Shown piece by piece: positions 1 to 7,186 of a DNA stretch of 20,539 bases. The stretch's first letter is position 1, and every line of letters starts with the position of its first letter. The notes under the pieces are model-generated. The model was not told where the DNA came from and searched no databases. It saw only the letters and a program-made list of their open reading frames with translations. The translations under genes and the position numbers were made by a program. Source of the DNA: a virus; IMG/VR virus record IMGVR_UViG_3300008963_000046, positions 1-20,539 of that record, one strand, 5' to 3'.

Positions 1-2
1 AA

Positions 3-422
3 AAACAAAGTGAATTTATTAAAAATAACCCAGATGTATATAAATCATTTTTTAGAAGTATTTCTAAAGAAGAAGTTTCATTTTTTAATACGATATGTAA
101 TGAAATTAATAATATTAAACATACCGAATTCATTGTTAATATACAAAAATCATTAGATTTAAACCAAGGTATCATTAAATACGATGGATCTTACAAAGAT
201 GGTAATACTTTGATTTTAATAGAATATGATGGTCTTTATTGGCATAACGAGTCATATGATGAAATTAAAGATAAAATATGCCTATCAATAAGAAATGATA
301 TTACCGGAATTATCAGAATTAGTGATGAACAATATAAATCAAATAGAAAAATAATAAAACACATACAAGATGCAATTGAAAAAATTAAAAGTAAAGAATG
401 TAACCGAGTTAAAATCTACTAA
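3..422 (+). CDS. Vsr/DUF559-like homing endonuclease, 5'-truncated
   Basis: The frame is open from the left edge to a TAA at 420-422, so the N-terminus lies outside the window; 139 codons are visible. I read a PD-(D/E)XK/Vsr-type nuclease core: a hydrophobic strand followed by I-E-Y-D-G-L-Y-W-H (Glu at 222-224, Asp at 228-230, Trp-His at 240-245), then a helix rich in D/K and a strand G-I-I-R-I-S. That is the usual end of Vsr and DUF559-like nucleases (D-G-x-x-W-H ... viRi). Related endonucleases are known to sit between the two halves of split inteins in environmental T4-like phages. The neighbour supports this role: the next ORF begins inside this one and encodes a C-terminal intein half. 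Inferred job: cutting intein-free uvsX alleles so that the locus spreads by gene conversion. It is not continuous with the intein frame, so it is probably made as a separate protein. Family placement is fairly sure; target site unknown. Confidence 0.72.
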   Translation, partial: KQSEFIKNNPDVYKSFFRSISKEEVSFFNTICNEINNIKHTEFIVNIQKSLDLNQGIIKYDGSYKDGNTLILIEYDGLYWHNESYDEIKDKICLSIRNDITGIIRISDEQYKSNRKIIKHIQDAIEKIKSKECNRVKIY

Positions 423-489
423 AGTACATGATTTAACGGTAGAAGAAGCTCAACATTATATTTCTGAAAATGGTGTAATTAACCATAAC
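370..489 (+). other. Split intein C-terminal fragment (Int-C) coding segment
   Basis: Forty codons from the ATG to the terminal Asn codon (487-489), followed by Thr (490-492). Its plan resembles the short Int-C pieces of phage split inteins such as gp41-1: Met, a basic M-x-L-K-K-x-K start, block F with D-L-T-V and a downstream His, then G-x-x-x-H-N. Penultimate His39 and terminal Asn40 are the residues needed for Asn cyclisation. No endonuclease domain is in this frame. Confidence 0.8.
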
Positions 490-936
490 ACCGGTCCAGA
501 GTACGCAGCATCAATTGTGCTTTTCTTAAACAAAGCACAACTAAAAGAAGGTGGTGAAAAGGCTGGTATTATTGTAACCGCTAAACCTAATAAGAACAGA
601 TTTGCCAAGCCAAATCCAATTAAGTTCCATCTACACTACACGGAAGGTATGAACCGTTTTGTAGGCCTAGAGAATTACGTTGACTGGGAAGATATCGGTA
701 TTACGCGCGGTAAGATAGAAAAAGGCAAAAAGATACCAAAGGCAACAGCTCGCGGTTGGATCTGTAAACACCTTGATGAAGTTGTACCTAACAATGAATT
801 CTTTACTGATAAGGTATTTACTCAAGAGGTTCTTGAGAAGATTGACAAGAAGATTTACGACCTATTTAACTATAACACAGACGTCGAGTTTAACGTAGAC
901 GATATTATGGAAAACACTCAAGAAGATGAAGATTAA
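370..936 (+). CDS. uvsX: C-terminal split intein fused to C-terminal part of UvsX recombinase
   Basis: Residues 1-40 look like a complete C-terminal intein fragment: block F V-H-D-L-T-V-E-E-A-Q-H-Y at 19-30, then block G ending G-V-I-N-H-N at 35-40, with Thr41 as the +1 nucleophile. Residues 41-188 are the RecA/UvsX C-extein. T-G-P-E-Y-A-A-S aligns with the RecA segment just after the L2 loop (G-G-N-A-L-K-F-Y-A-S) and with T4 UvsX G-G-T-G-I-Y-Y-S. K-N-R-F-A-K-P and E-G-M-N-R-F-V-G-L-E match the strand and G-I-N-x-x-G region of the fold; the tail is acidic. Trans-splicing with an upstream N-half would rebuild UvsX, the strand-exchange recombinase for recombination-dependent replication. The ATG at 370 is preceded in frame by two stops (352-357), so this is an independent start, not read-through. 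It overlaps the endonuclease ORF by 53 nt. Confidence 0.82.
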   Translation: MQLKKLKVKNVTELKSTKVHDLTVEEAQHYISENGVINHNTGPEYAASIVLFLNKAQLKEGGEKAGIIVTAKPNKNRFAKPNPIKFHLHYTEGMNRFVGLENYVDWEDIGITRGKIEKGKKIPKATARGWICKHLDEVVPNNEFFTDKVFTQEVLEKIDKKIYDLFNYNTDVEFNVDDIMENTQEDED

Positions 937-1225
937 CGAAGATAAACTACCTATTAAATATGTAATGGGTGTTGAAAAAGATCTTCCAGGCTATCCAACT
1001 TCTTTAGATGTTATATACGCACATATAAGTATGTCAGTTCGTAATCCAGATAGGTATAAGCGAACTTTTACACTACATGCCATGAAGACCTATCGTTTTC
1101 CAGAAGTTGACGAGCAACATCTGGTTAATTCAATCAACGAAGCAATAGAAGAGGGTCTGTTGGAACAAACCAATTACGAAGAGGGAAAAGAAGCCTACAA
1201 TATTCTTTTGAACCCATTTGAATAA
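926..1225 (+). CDS. Hypothetical protein, 99 aa, between uvsX and helicase
   Basis: I do not recognise this gene. It starts inside the last codons of uvsX (11-nt overlap), so translation is probably coupled. The product is mixed-charge with no membrane segment. The middle (S-L-D-V-I-Y-A-H-I-S-M-S-V) and the later L-V-N-S-I-N-E-A-I-E-E-G-L-L-E look helical and could form a small winged-helix-like fold, which is only an impression. In T4 the slot between uvsX and gene 41 is held by gene 40, but I see no sequence match to gp40, so only the position is shared. A 24-nt gap containing a GATATAACTAAA motif separates it from the helicase gene. Confidence 0.7.
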   Translation: MKINEDKLPIKYVMGVEKDLPGYPTSLDVIYAHISMSVRNPDRYKRTFTLHAMKTYRFPEVDEQHLVNSINEAIEEGLLEQTNYEEGKEAYNILLNPFE

Positions 1226-1229
1226 TCTC

Positions 1230-1241
1230 GATATAACTAAA
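1230..1241 (+). promoter_or_regulatory. GATATAACTAAA motif upstream of gp41
   Basis: A shortened copy of the recurring GATATATAA(T)CTAAA motif, ending 8 nt before the helicase start and followed by an A-run. If it is a promoter, the leader would be extremely short. Confidence 0.35.
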
Positions 1242-1249
1242 AAAAATAT

Positions 1250-2566
1250 ATGCAGTTCGGACAAGATTTTGAGAAGATATTCTTTAGACTATCTTTAGCT
1301 AAGCCAAAGTATCTTCAGGCAATTAAAACTGATTATTATCAGTCTGAAGAGATTGATATTCTAAGTTATCTTGCAAATAAGTTTTACATTAAGTTTAACG
1401 AAACTCCAACTAAAGATCAGTTAAAGTTACTTGTACAAAACAGCAAGAAGGCTAAAGAAAAGATTACAGATGGCATTCTAGACCTGCTCTTTGATGTAGA
1501 TCTAGACCAGTATGACGAAGAATGGCTAACAGATACAGCTGAATCTTGGATCAAATGGCGTACCTTCAATACATCTCTAACAGATACAATTGAGTTTATT
1601 AAGACAACTCAGGTTACACCTGAGAATACTGAAAGTATTATTCAGAAGGTTAAAGGCTTAATCAACGATCGTAACAATATTACGTTTAACTCAGACCTAG
1701 GGCTGGACTTCTTTAACGCAGAAGACCATGACCAGAAAGAAACTGAGAAGGTAAGCTCAGGTTATAACTTTGTTGATAGACTGCTCGGCGGTGGCTATGA
1801 TAAAGGCGGTAACTTGATCGTTTATGCTGGTGAACAAAACATTGGTAAGTCAATTTACCTAGCAAACGACGCTGCAAACTTTGTTAAAATGGGCACAAAT
1901 ACAGTTGTAGTTACAGCTGAGATGGCAGCACATAAATTTGTAAAACGTATTGGCTCAAATTTGCTCTCTATTAATATCAACGATTATACTGAAAAGTCTA
2001 AAAATAGAGACTTAATGAAGCGAAAGCTTGAAACAGTTGGCGACGGTTTTACACCACCTGGCCAACTTTTTATTAAACAAATGCCAACATCGCAAGCTAC
2101 AACTCTAGATATTGAATCTTATATAAGCCAAATTGAAGAAGAAAAGCAGATTAAGATTGGTGCTGTTGTGATAGACTATATCAACATCCTAGCCAACTAC
2201 CGTAACCCAAATACGGAGAATACATATATGAAGATCAAACAGATTGCAGAAGACTTAAGAGCAATGGGCCAACGTAATGACTGGTTGATCGTAACTGCAA
2301 CTCAGATTACACGAAGCGGTTATAATTCAAGTGACATCACAATGTCAGATATTGCAGAATCAGCAGGCCTTTCACATACAGCAGACGTAATGTATGGCAT
2401 TATTCAAGATGATTTAATGCGGGCTAATGATGAATACTGGCTTAAATTGTTAAAGATTAGAGACGGTGAAGGTAAAGGTAGTAAATGCAAACTAAATATT
2501 AATTGGAACTACATGCGCTTAATTGAAACAGATGAGTTAAGCACATCAAATATACATGGAATATAA
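1250..2566 (+). CDS. 41: Replicative DNA helicase, gp41/DnaB-like
   Basis: A 438-aa RecA-fold (superfamily 4) hexameric 5'-3' helicase that would unwind the fork and recruit primase. An N-terminal helical domain (about 1-150) is followed by the ATPase domain. Walker A is G-E-Q-N-I-G-K-S at 194-201, matching the G-x-x-N-x-G-K-S form of T4 gp41. T-A-E-M at 222-225 fits the catalytic Glu region, Walker B is V-V-I-D-Y at 306-310, and the conserved T-A-T-Q-I-T-R-S-G at 349-357 is the DnaB H3/H4 region. A probable arginine-finger or sensor segment K-I-R-D-G-E-G-K-G follows at 402-410. Length is close to T4 gp41 (475 aa). The gene has no intein, although gp41 genes of environmental phages are known split-intein hosts. 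Its stop overlaps the next start by one base (TAATG). Confidence 0.93.
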   Translation: MQFGQDFEKIFFRLSLAKPKYLQAIKTDYYQSEEIDILSYLANKFYIKFNETPTKDQLKLLVQNSKKAKEKITDGILDLLFDVDLDQYDEEWLTDTAESWIKWRTFNTSLTDTIEFIKTTQVTPENTESIIQKVKGLINDRNNITFNSDLGLDFFNAEDHDQKETEKVSSGYNFVDRLLGGGYDKGGNLIVYAGEQNIGKSIYLANDAANFVKMGTNTVVVTAEMAAHKFVKRIGSNLLSININDYTEKSKNRDLMKRKLETVGDGFTPPGQLFIKQMPTSQATTLDIESYISQIEEEKQIKIGAVVIDYINILANYRNPNTENTYMKIKQIAEDLRAMGQRNDWLIVTATQITRSGYNSSDITMSDIAESAGLSHTADVMYGIIQDDLMRANDEYWLKLLKIRDGEGKGSKCKLNINWNYMRLIETDELSTSNIHGI

Positions 2567-3003
2567 TGAAGAGAGATAAAATATTTGAAAATAATTTTGA
2601 TTCACCCGATTTTGAGATAAGAAAAAATATTTCTTTTGAACTGGATGCATCATATAAAGATTCTAAAGATGAAGAAAGTAAGATTCATTATGACATGATA
2701 GCTAAAAAAATACATGAGTTAATAGAACTGTCTAGGTTCAAGCACTTCAATGAAGTTGATGATTTAGGTCAATGTAAAAAGCTAAAAAAGACAGATATTA
2801 ACGATGTATACGGATATATTATTGATGAAATGTCTACTGATTTTAATATAATTGATTTATTTAGTGAAGTATGTTTTTACTTTAATATCCAGCCTGAAAA
2901 GTTTTATAGTTCATTAAGCAACGTTTATAAAGAAGACTTAATTCAAGAATTAGATAAAAAAACAGGTATTTTAGATTTTAAAAATATTAACAAACTATTC
3001 TAA
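2566..3003 (+). CDS. Hypothetical protein, 145 aa; possible gp33-like late coactivator
   Basis: Not firmly recognised. The N-terminal half is very charged (D/E/K) and probably flexible. The C-terminal half (about 90-140) reads as helices: Y-I-I-D-E-M, then D-L-F-S-E-V-C-F-Y-F-N-I-Q-P-E-K-F, then Y-K-E-D-L-I-Q-E-L. Phage late-transcription coactivators of the gp33 type show a similar order (a 'D-x-x-x-x-C-E-x-x-x-I-E' helix, then an 'L-K-x-K-L-x-x-E-A' helix). The protein ends with an exposed F-K-N-I-N-K-L-F, the kind of hydrophobic tail that clamp-binding phage proteins carry. A gp55 homologue is present in this window and would need such a partner. The gene is coupled on both sides by one-base TAATG overlaps with gp41 and gp47. 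The functional label is a guess; the ORF itself is secure. Confidence 0.75.
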   Translation: MKRDKIFENNFDSPDFEIRKNISFELDASYKDSKDEESKIHYDMIAKKIHELIELSRFKHFNEVDDLGQCKKLKKTDINDVYGYIIDEMSTDFNIIDLFSEVCFYFNIQPEKFYSSLSNVYKEDLIQELDKKTGILDFKNINKLF

Positions 3004-4118
3004 TGATCAAAGATGAAATAATTAATAAAGGTGTAAAAAGAGTCTGGATATTAGGTGATCTTCATTTCGGCGTAAGAGCTAATTCTCAGGAATGGCTAGA
3101 TATTCAGAAACAATTTTTTGAAGAGCTCTTTATTCCAACTCTTAAGAAAAATGTAAAAGAAGGTGACGTTTTAGTTCAGGTTGGTGATACTTTTGATAAT
3201 AGACAGAGTATTAATATTAAGGTCTTGAACTATGCGGTTGACCTTTTTGAAAGATTAGGTCAAATCTTGCCAGTCCATGTAATTGTTGGTAATCATGATA
3301 TTTGGGCTAAGAAATCAAATGAAGTCTCTTCAATCGATAGTTTAAAATGGATCCCGAATGTTCAGATTTATAAAGATCCAGAACTTTTAGAATGGTCTGG
3401 TCACAAAGTCTTATTGATGCCCTGGCGTAGAGATAGTACACATGAAGCAGAGACACTTGCAGATTATTCACAGTCAGAAATTGTATTTTGTCACTCTGAG
3501 GTAAAAGGCATCTATCTAAATTCAAAGGTTAGAAATGAACATGGTACCGAAACGAATGTTTATAGTAAGTATACTCGAGTTTACAGCGGTCATATCCACT
3601 ATAGACAAGAGAATGGTAAACTATTAATGGTAGGTGTGCCATATCAGTTAACAAGATCAGATGCTAACAACCCAAAGGGCTTTGATTTGGTTGATTTAGA
3701 GGACATGTCAGAGACTTTTTTTGAAAACCATATATCACCTCGTTTTATTAAATATAACATCACACAGCTCTTTGATATAACTCTAGGAAGCTTTAAGAAA
3801 CAGATTGAGAACAATTTTGTAGATCTATATGTACCCAGTCAAATAGCAAGTACGGCCGCATTAAGTCAACTTGTTAATAAAATACAATATGTTAGTCGTA
3901 GACTTGAGCCCAATATCTACCAAAAAGAAAATTGGATTGATAAAGACTTTCATGACATAAATGAGATTGAAGAGATATACAAGGACTATAACGTAATGAA
4001 CCTTTGTAATACATATATTGATAGTATTAATGAGGATATTGAAATAAAGAAAAAGTTAAAAGATAAAATAAAGCAACTTTATACACAAGTTGCATATAAT
4101 TACGATATTGATCAATGA
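3003..4118 (+). CDS. 47: Recombination nuclease subunit gp47 (Mre11/SbcD-like)
   Basis: A 371-aa metallophosphoesterase with all phosphodiesterase motifs: G-D-L-H at 18-21, G-D-T-F-D at 61-65, G-N-H-D at 96-99, His164 in F-C-H-S, and G-H-I-H at 196-199. These bind the two metal ions of the Mre11/SbcD/gp47 family. With gp46 it forms the ATP-regulated nuclease that resects DNA ends to give 3' tails for UvsX, needed for recombination-dependent replication and host DNA breakdown. The C-terminal third (about 260-371) is helical and charged, as expected for the part that contacts the Rad50-like coiled-coil base. Length is near that of T4 gp47 (339 aa). It overlaps gp46 by ATGA, so the two subunits are probably translationally coupled. 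Confidence 0.95.
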   Translation: MIKDEIINKGVKRVWILGDLHFGVRANSQEWLDIQKQFFEELFIPTLKKNVKEGDVLVQVGDTFDNRQSINIKVLNYAVDLFERLGQILPVHVIVGNHDIWAKKSNEVSSIDSLKWIPNVQIYKDPELLEWSGHKVLLMPWRRDSTHEAETLADYSQSEIVFCHSEVKGIYLNSKVRNEHGTETNVYSKYTRVYSGHIHYRQENGKLLMVGVPYQLTRSDANNPKGFDLVDLEDMSETFFENHISPRFIKYNITQLFDITLGSFKKQIENNFVDLYVPSQIASTAALSQLVNKIQYVSRRLEPNIYQKENWIDKDFHDINEIEEIYKDYNVMNLCNTYIDSINEDIEIKKKLKDKIKQLYTQVAYNYDIDQ

Positions 4119-5785
4119 GGATAGACTATATTGAATTTAAAAACTTTGCCTCTTATGGTAATAAAAAACATAGGCTAGATTTTAATAAAGAGTCTTCTGA
4201 GCTCTTTTTAACTTTAGGTAAAAATGGTGATGGTAAGACCACAATTGCCAATGCTATTATATATGGCCTTTATGGTAAAGTAGAGGGTATAAAGTTAAAT
4301 GATCTACCTAATAGAATCAACGGTGATCTATGGGTTAAAGTTGGATTACAGTGCGGCACAATTAATGTTGAAATTGAACGGGGGCTTTTACCAAATAAAT
4401 TTAAAGTTTTTTTAAACGGTATTGAATTCGATAAAGCCGGTAAAAAATCTATTCAAGAATATTTAGAAGAAGAGGTATACGGCATACCATACCATGTATT
4501 TAAGAATATTATTATTATTTCTATTAATGATTTTAAATCTTTTCTAACAATGAAAAGTATTGATAAACGTCAGATTATTGATAGGATGTTTGGTTTTTCA
4601 ATCATAAATGACATGCAGCACGCAATCAAAGAAGAGCGCAAGTCAGTTAAGATGGATATTGAAAATTATGAAGCTGAAATAAAGCAAATTATAGATTCAA
4701 TTAAGTCAGTTCGCCATAAACTTAATATGCTTGTAGAGGAATCTAGTGAGAAAAATGCTACTAAAATAAAGGAGTTAAAAGAAGGTTTAAAGTCTTTAAA
4801 CAATGAAGCAGCAACGATGAAAGTCGAAGCTGATCAAATAAATGAGAATATTACACTTAAGAGAACTGAATATGAAGATCAACGCTCTAAAGCAACTACC
4901 TTAAAACATGAGTTAGACTACCTTAAAAAGAAGTTAAAGCTATATGAAGGCGGTCAATGCCCAACATGCGAAACTAAACTTGATAGTAAGTGGCATATAG
5001 AAAAGAAAGATGAGTTTGCAAAAAAGATAAAAGAAGATACTTCTAAGATTAAAGATATTAAATCAGAAATGGATGCTCTTTCTAGTACAACAAATCAACT
5101 AAAAGAGTCTAAAAAATCAATTGACTCTAAGATCAATGATATAAAATACAGCATGAAGACTATGAAGTCGGAGCTTATTAAAATTAAAGATGCCTCAAGT
5201 GGAGAAGAGTTTGATTATCTTAAGAGTCTAATCGAGCAGTTTGAAGAATCAGAAGTTGATAAGTCTAACAAGCGCGATCGATTAAACGGTGAATATAACT
5301 TTATGAGCATCGTAGAGCAGGTTTTAGGTGAAGATGGTGTTAAGAATCTAGCGATAAAGACTATTCTACCGGGCTTAAATGCTAATATTGCAGCAATGGC
5401 ACAAACCATGCACTTACAGTTTCATATTAGATTTGACGAGAAATTCAACTGTATTATCAACCACCTCGGTGAAGATATAAACCCAATGACACTATCAACA
5501 GGTGAGCGCAAGAAGGCAGACTTTATCATTATTATAGCCATCATTAAGATCTTAAAGCTAAGATTCCCACAGTTAAACTTACTATTCCTAGACGAACTAT
5601 TAAGCTCAGTTGACCACGATGGAGTCTACAACATTCTAAAGATCTTAAACCAGGTCATCAAAGAGAACAAGATCAATACCTTTGTGATTAACCACACGGT
5701 CTTACCGCATGAAATATTTGATAAGAAGATTCAGATCTACAGAGAGAACGGCTTTTCTAAGTTTGAAATAGATACAATAGAATAG
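4115..5785 (+). CDS. 46: Recombination nuclease subunit gp46 (Rad50/SbcC-like ATPase)
   Basis: A 556-aa SMC/ABC ATPase, almost the length of T4 gp46 (560). Walker A G-K-N-G-D-G-K-T is at 35-42. A long coiled coil (about 165-380) is broken by a zinc-hook C-P-T-C at 282-285. The ABC signature L-S-T-G-E-R-K-K is at 460-467, Walker B L-L-F-L-D-E at 489-494, followed by the D-loop S-S-V-D, and a switch His in N-H-T. ATP-driven dimerisation of the heads gates the gp47 nuclease, and the hook links complexes. It is the last gene of a run of overlapping cistrons (gp41 to gp46); the next gene follows a 45-nt gap with a GATATATAACTAAA motif. Nothing in the sequence looks damaged. Confidence 0.95.
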   Translation: MRIDYIEFKNFASYGNKKHRLDFNKESSELFLTLGKNGDGKTTIANAIIYGLYGKVEGIKLNDLPNRINGDLWVKVGLQCGTINVEIERGLLPNKFKVFLNGIEFDKAGKKSIQEYLEEEVYGIPYHVFKNIIIISINDFKSFLTMKSIDKRQIIDRMFGFSIINDMQHAIKEERKSVKMDIENYEAEIKQIIDSIKSVRHKLNMLVEESSEKNATKIKELKEGLKSLNNEAATMKVEADQINENITLKRTEYEDQRSKATTLKHELDYLKKKLKLYEGGQCPTCETKLDSKWHIEKKDEFAKKIKEDTSKIKDIKSEMDALSSTTNQLKESKKSIDSKINDIKYSMKTMKSELIKIKDASSGEEFDYLKSLIEQFEESEVDKSNKRDRLNGEYNFMSIVEQVLGEDGVKNLAIKTILPGLNANIAAMAQTMHLQFHIRFDEKFNCIINHLGEDINPMTLSTGERKKADFIIIIAIIKILKLRFPQLNLLFLDELLSSVDHDGVYNILKILNQVIKENKINTFVINHTVLPHEIFDKKIQIYRENGFSKFEIDTIE

Positions 5786-5801
5786 CATAATAATTTAGTA
5801 T

Positions 5802-5815
5802 GATATATAACTAAA
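5802..5815 (+). promoter_or_regulatory. GATATATAACTAAA promoter-like motif
   Basis: A near-perfect copy of the recurring motif, ending 15 nt before the ATG of the AAA+ ATPase gene. It lies in the first real gap after the overlapping gp41-gp46 block, where a new promoter would be expected. Confidence 0.5.
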
Positions 5816-5830
5816 AAAGGATGTTTTACA

Positions 5831-7183
5831 ATGCAAATTTTAGATTTTAATGGCTTTCTTAACGAAGCGCAAGTAATGAAAACCACAGGCATATTTGATG
5901 CTAAGTTAGACAAGGCCGCAGATGTTATGACCGCATATTTAAACAAGAAGACAGGTGATGATTACAAGAAATTCCCATACATCTTAGTCCATAGAATAGA
6001 TGGAGAAGAGGGCCCTGGTATTATGCTATACTCTAATAAATCTGATAAAGCTGTTAGGGTTGGAGGTCAAGGCTCAGGTCCAGGTATAGTTGGTTCTTTA
6101 ACCTTTTACTCTAAACATTATGCCAATAGAGCAGATTTTCAGATCACGTCTCAGCAGTTTCCAATTGTTAAGTTAATTGATGAGTTTGTGAGACTAATGG
6201 ATGCTAAATATGTAAAACAAATAGCAGAATCATATGACTTTATGAATGAAAAGGCTAGTGATTATGCCTTTAGTCAAAAAGAAATTAATGAAATTGAAAG
6301 CCTTCTAGGTAAGAAAATGCCAGTTACTAAAATTGCTAAAAAGATGGGCATTGAGTATAGGGCTGTTTTAAAGTTAAAGAAGAACTTAAAGTCAGGTGAG
6401 GTTAAATCAAACATGGAGGTTAAGAACGAACAGACGCTTGATGATAAAGTGAAGTTCTTAGAAGAGACTATGGAAGACATCTACCAGATCTCAAGAAAGG
6501 TTGCTGCTGGTGCATTTAACTCACTCTTTATTTCAGGTCGCGCAGGTACTGGTAAAACATACAATGTTGAAAAGGCAATGCATGACGAAGGTCTTGAAGA
6601 AGGCGATGATTGGGTGCTTGTTTCAGGTGCTGCATCACCGATTATGATGTTTAAGAATTTCTATCAGTATAGAAACAAGACACTAGTCTTTGATGATTGT
6701 GACTCTGTATTTAGAGACGAGAGCGGTCGTAACATGTTGAAAGCCGCACTTGATACAAAGGCTGTTAGAAAGATTAGCTGGATGAAGAGGTCTTCAACTG
6801 TGTTTGATCCAAAGGATTTTGAAAACAACCCAGAAGGTGAATTTAACGCACTAGAAGCAGGACTTGTACCAAACAAATTTGAATTCGCTGGTCGTGTAAT
6901 CTTCATATCTAACCTAGAGAAAGATAAAGCAGATCCAGATGGAGCAATTCGCTCTAGATCAATTCTAATTGATGTAACACCAGATGATGCTACATTAATG
7001 GAACGTATGAAGAAGCTACTACCACATTTAGAACCAACAGACATGCCACTTAATGAGAAAGAGGAGATCTATGAGTTTATGAAGAATGCAGGTGATGTTT
7101 CAATGAGAACGTTCGTAAAAGCTGCAGGTTTTAAAAGAGCAGGTCTTTCTAACTGGGAAAGAATGGCGAAGAGATACCTATAA
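5831..7183 (+). CDS. AAA+ ATPase with prohead-targeting-like N-terminus
   Basis: A 450-aa protein with three parts. Residues 1-14 (M-Q-I-L-D-F-N-G-F-L-N-E-A-Q) resemble T4 capsid-targeting sequences such as the IPIII start (M-K-T-Y-Q-E-F-I-A-E-A), with an F-L-N-E/A site suited to the gp21 protease. Residues about 25-135 are an unrecognised mixed alpha/beta domain with a Gly-rich stretch (V-G-G-Q-G-S-G-P-G). A short helix-turn-helix-like segment (about 150-185) follows. Residues about 205-450 are an AAA+ module: Walker A G-R-A-G-T-G-K-T at 236-243, Walker B T-L-V-F-D-D-C-D at 284-291, sensor-1 I-F-I-S-N at 357-361, and a probable arginine finger in A-I-R-S-R-S at 372-377. It is not gp44. It lies between the gp46/47 nuclease genes and the gp15-like tail gene. 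Role unknown: it could act on DNA or be carried in the head. Confidence 0.9.
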   Translation: MQILDFNGFLNEAQVMKTTGIFDAKLDKAADVMTAYLNKKTGDDYKKFPYILVHRIDGEEGPGIMLYSNKSDKAVRVGGQGSGPGIVGSLTFYSKHYANRADFQITSQQFPIVKLIDEFVRLMDAKYVKQIAESYDFMNEKASDYAFSQKEINEIESLLGKKMPVTKIAKKMGIEYRAVLKLKKNLKSGEVKSNMEVKNEQTLDDKVKFLEETMEDIYQISRKVAAGAFNSLFISGRAGTGKTYNVEKAMHDEGLEEGDDWVLVSGAASPIMMFKNFYQYRNKTLVFDDCDSVFRDESGRNMLKAALDTKAVRKISWMKRSSTVFDPKDFENNPEGEFNALEAGLVPNKFEFAGRVIFISNLEKDKADPDGAIRSRSILIDVTPDDATLMERMKKLLPHLEPTDMPLNEKEEIYEFMKNAGDVSMRTFVKAAGFKRAGLSNWERMAKRYL

Positions 7184-7186
7184 TAA

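Noticed and set aside
340-425. Frameshift joining the endonuclease ORF to the intein C-terminal frame as one interrupted ordinary intein
   Set aside because: Two in-frame stops precede a good ATG, the Int-C length from that ATG matches known split Int-C pieces, and the frames overlap by 53 nt. A split locus explains this better, though a sequencing error cannot be fully excluded.
5815-5831. GGA before the AAA+ ATPase start as a Shine-Dalgarno site
   Set aside because: Too short and about 10 nt from the ATG, inside the A-rich leader; other genes in the window lack any such signal.
6664-7044. Antisense open frame across the AAA+ ATPase
   Set aside because: Lies opposite the Walker B and sensor region of a well-supported gene; composition is that of a shadow frame.
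5831-7183. Second clamp-loader or helicase-loader subunit
   Set aside because: The AAA+ module has a different Walker B (F-D-D-C-D) and N-terminal domain, and lacks the EKYRP start and S-R-F motif seen in the true gp44.
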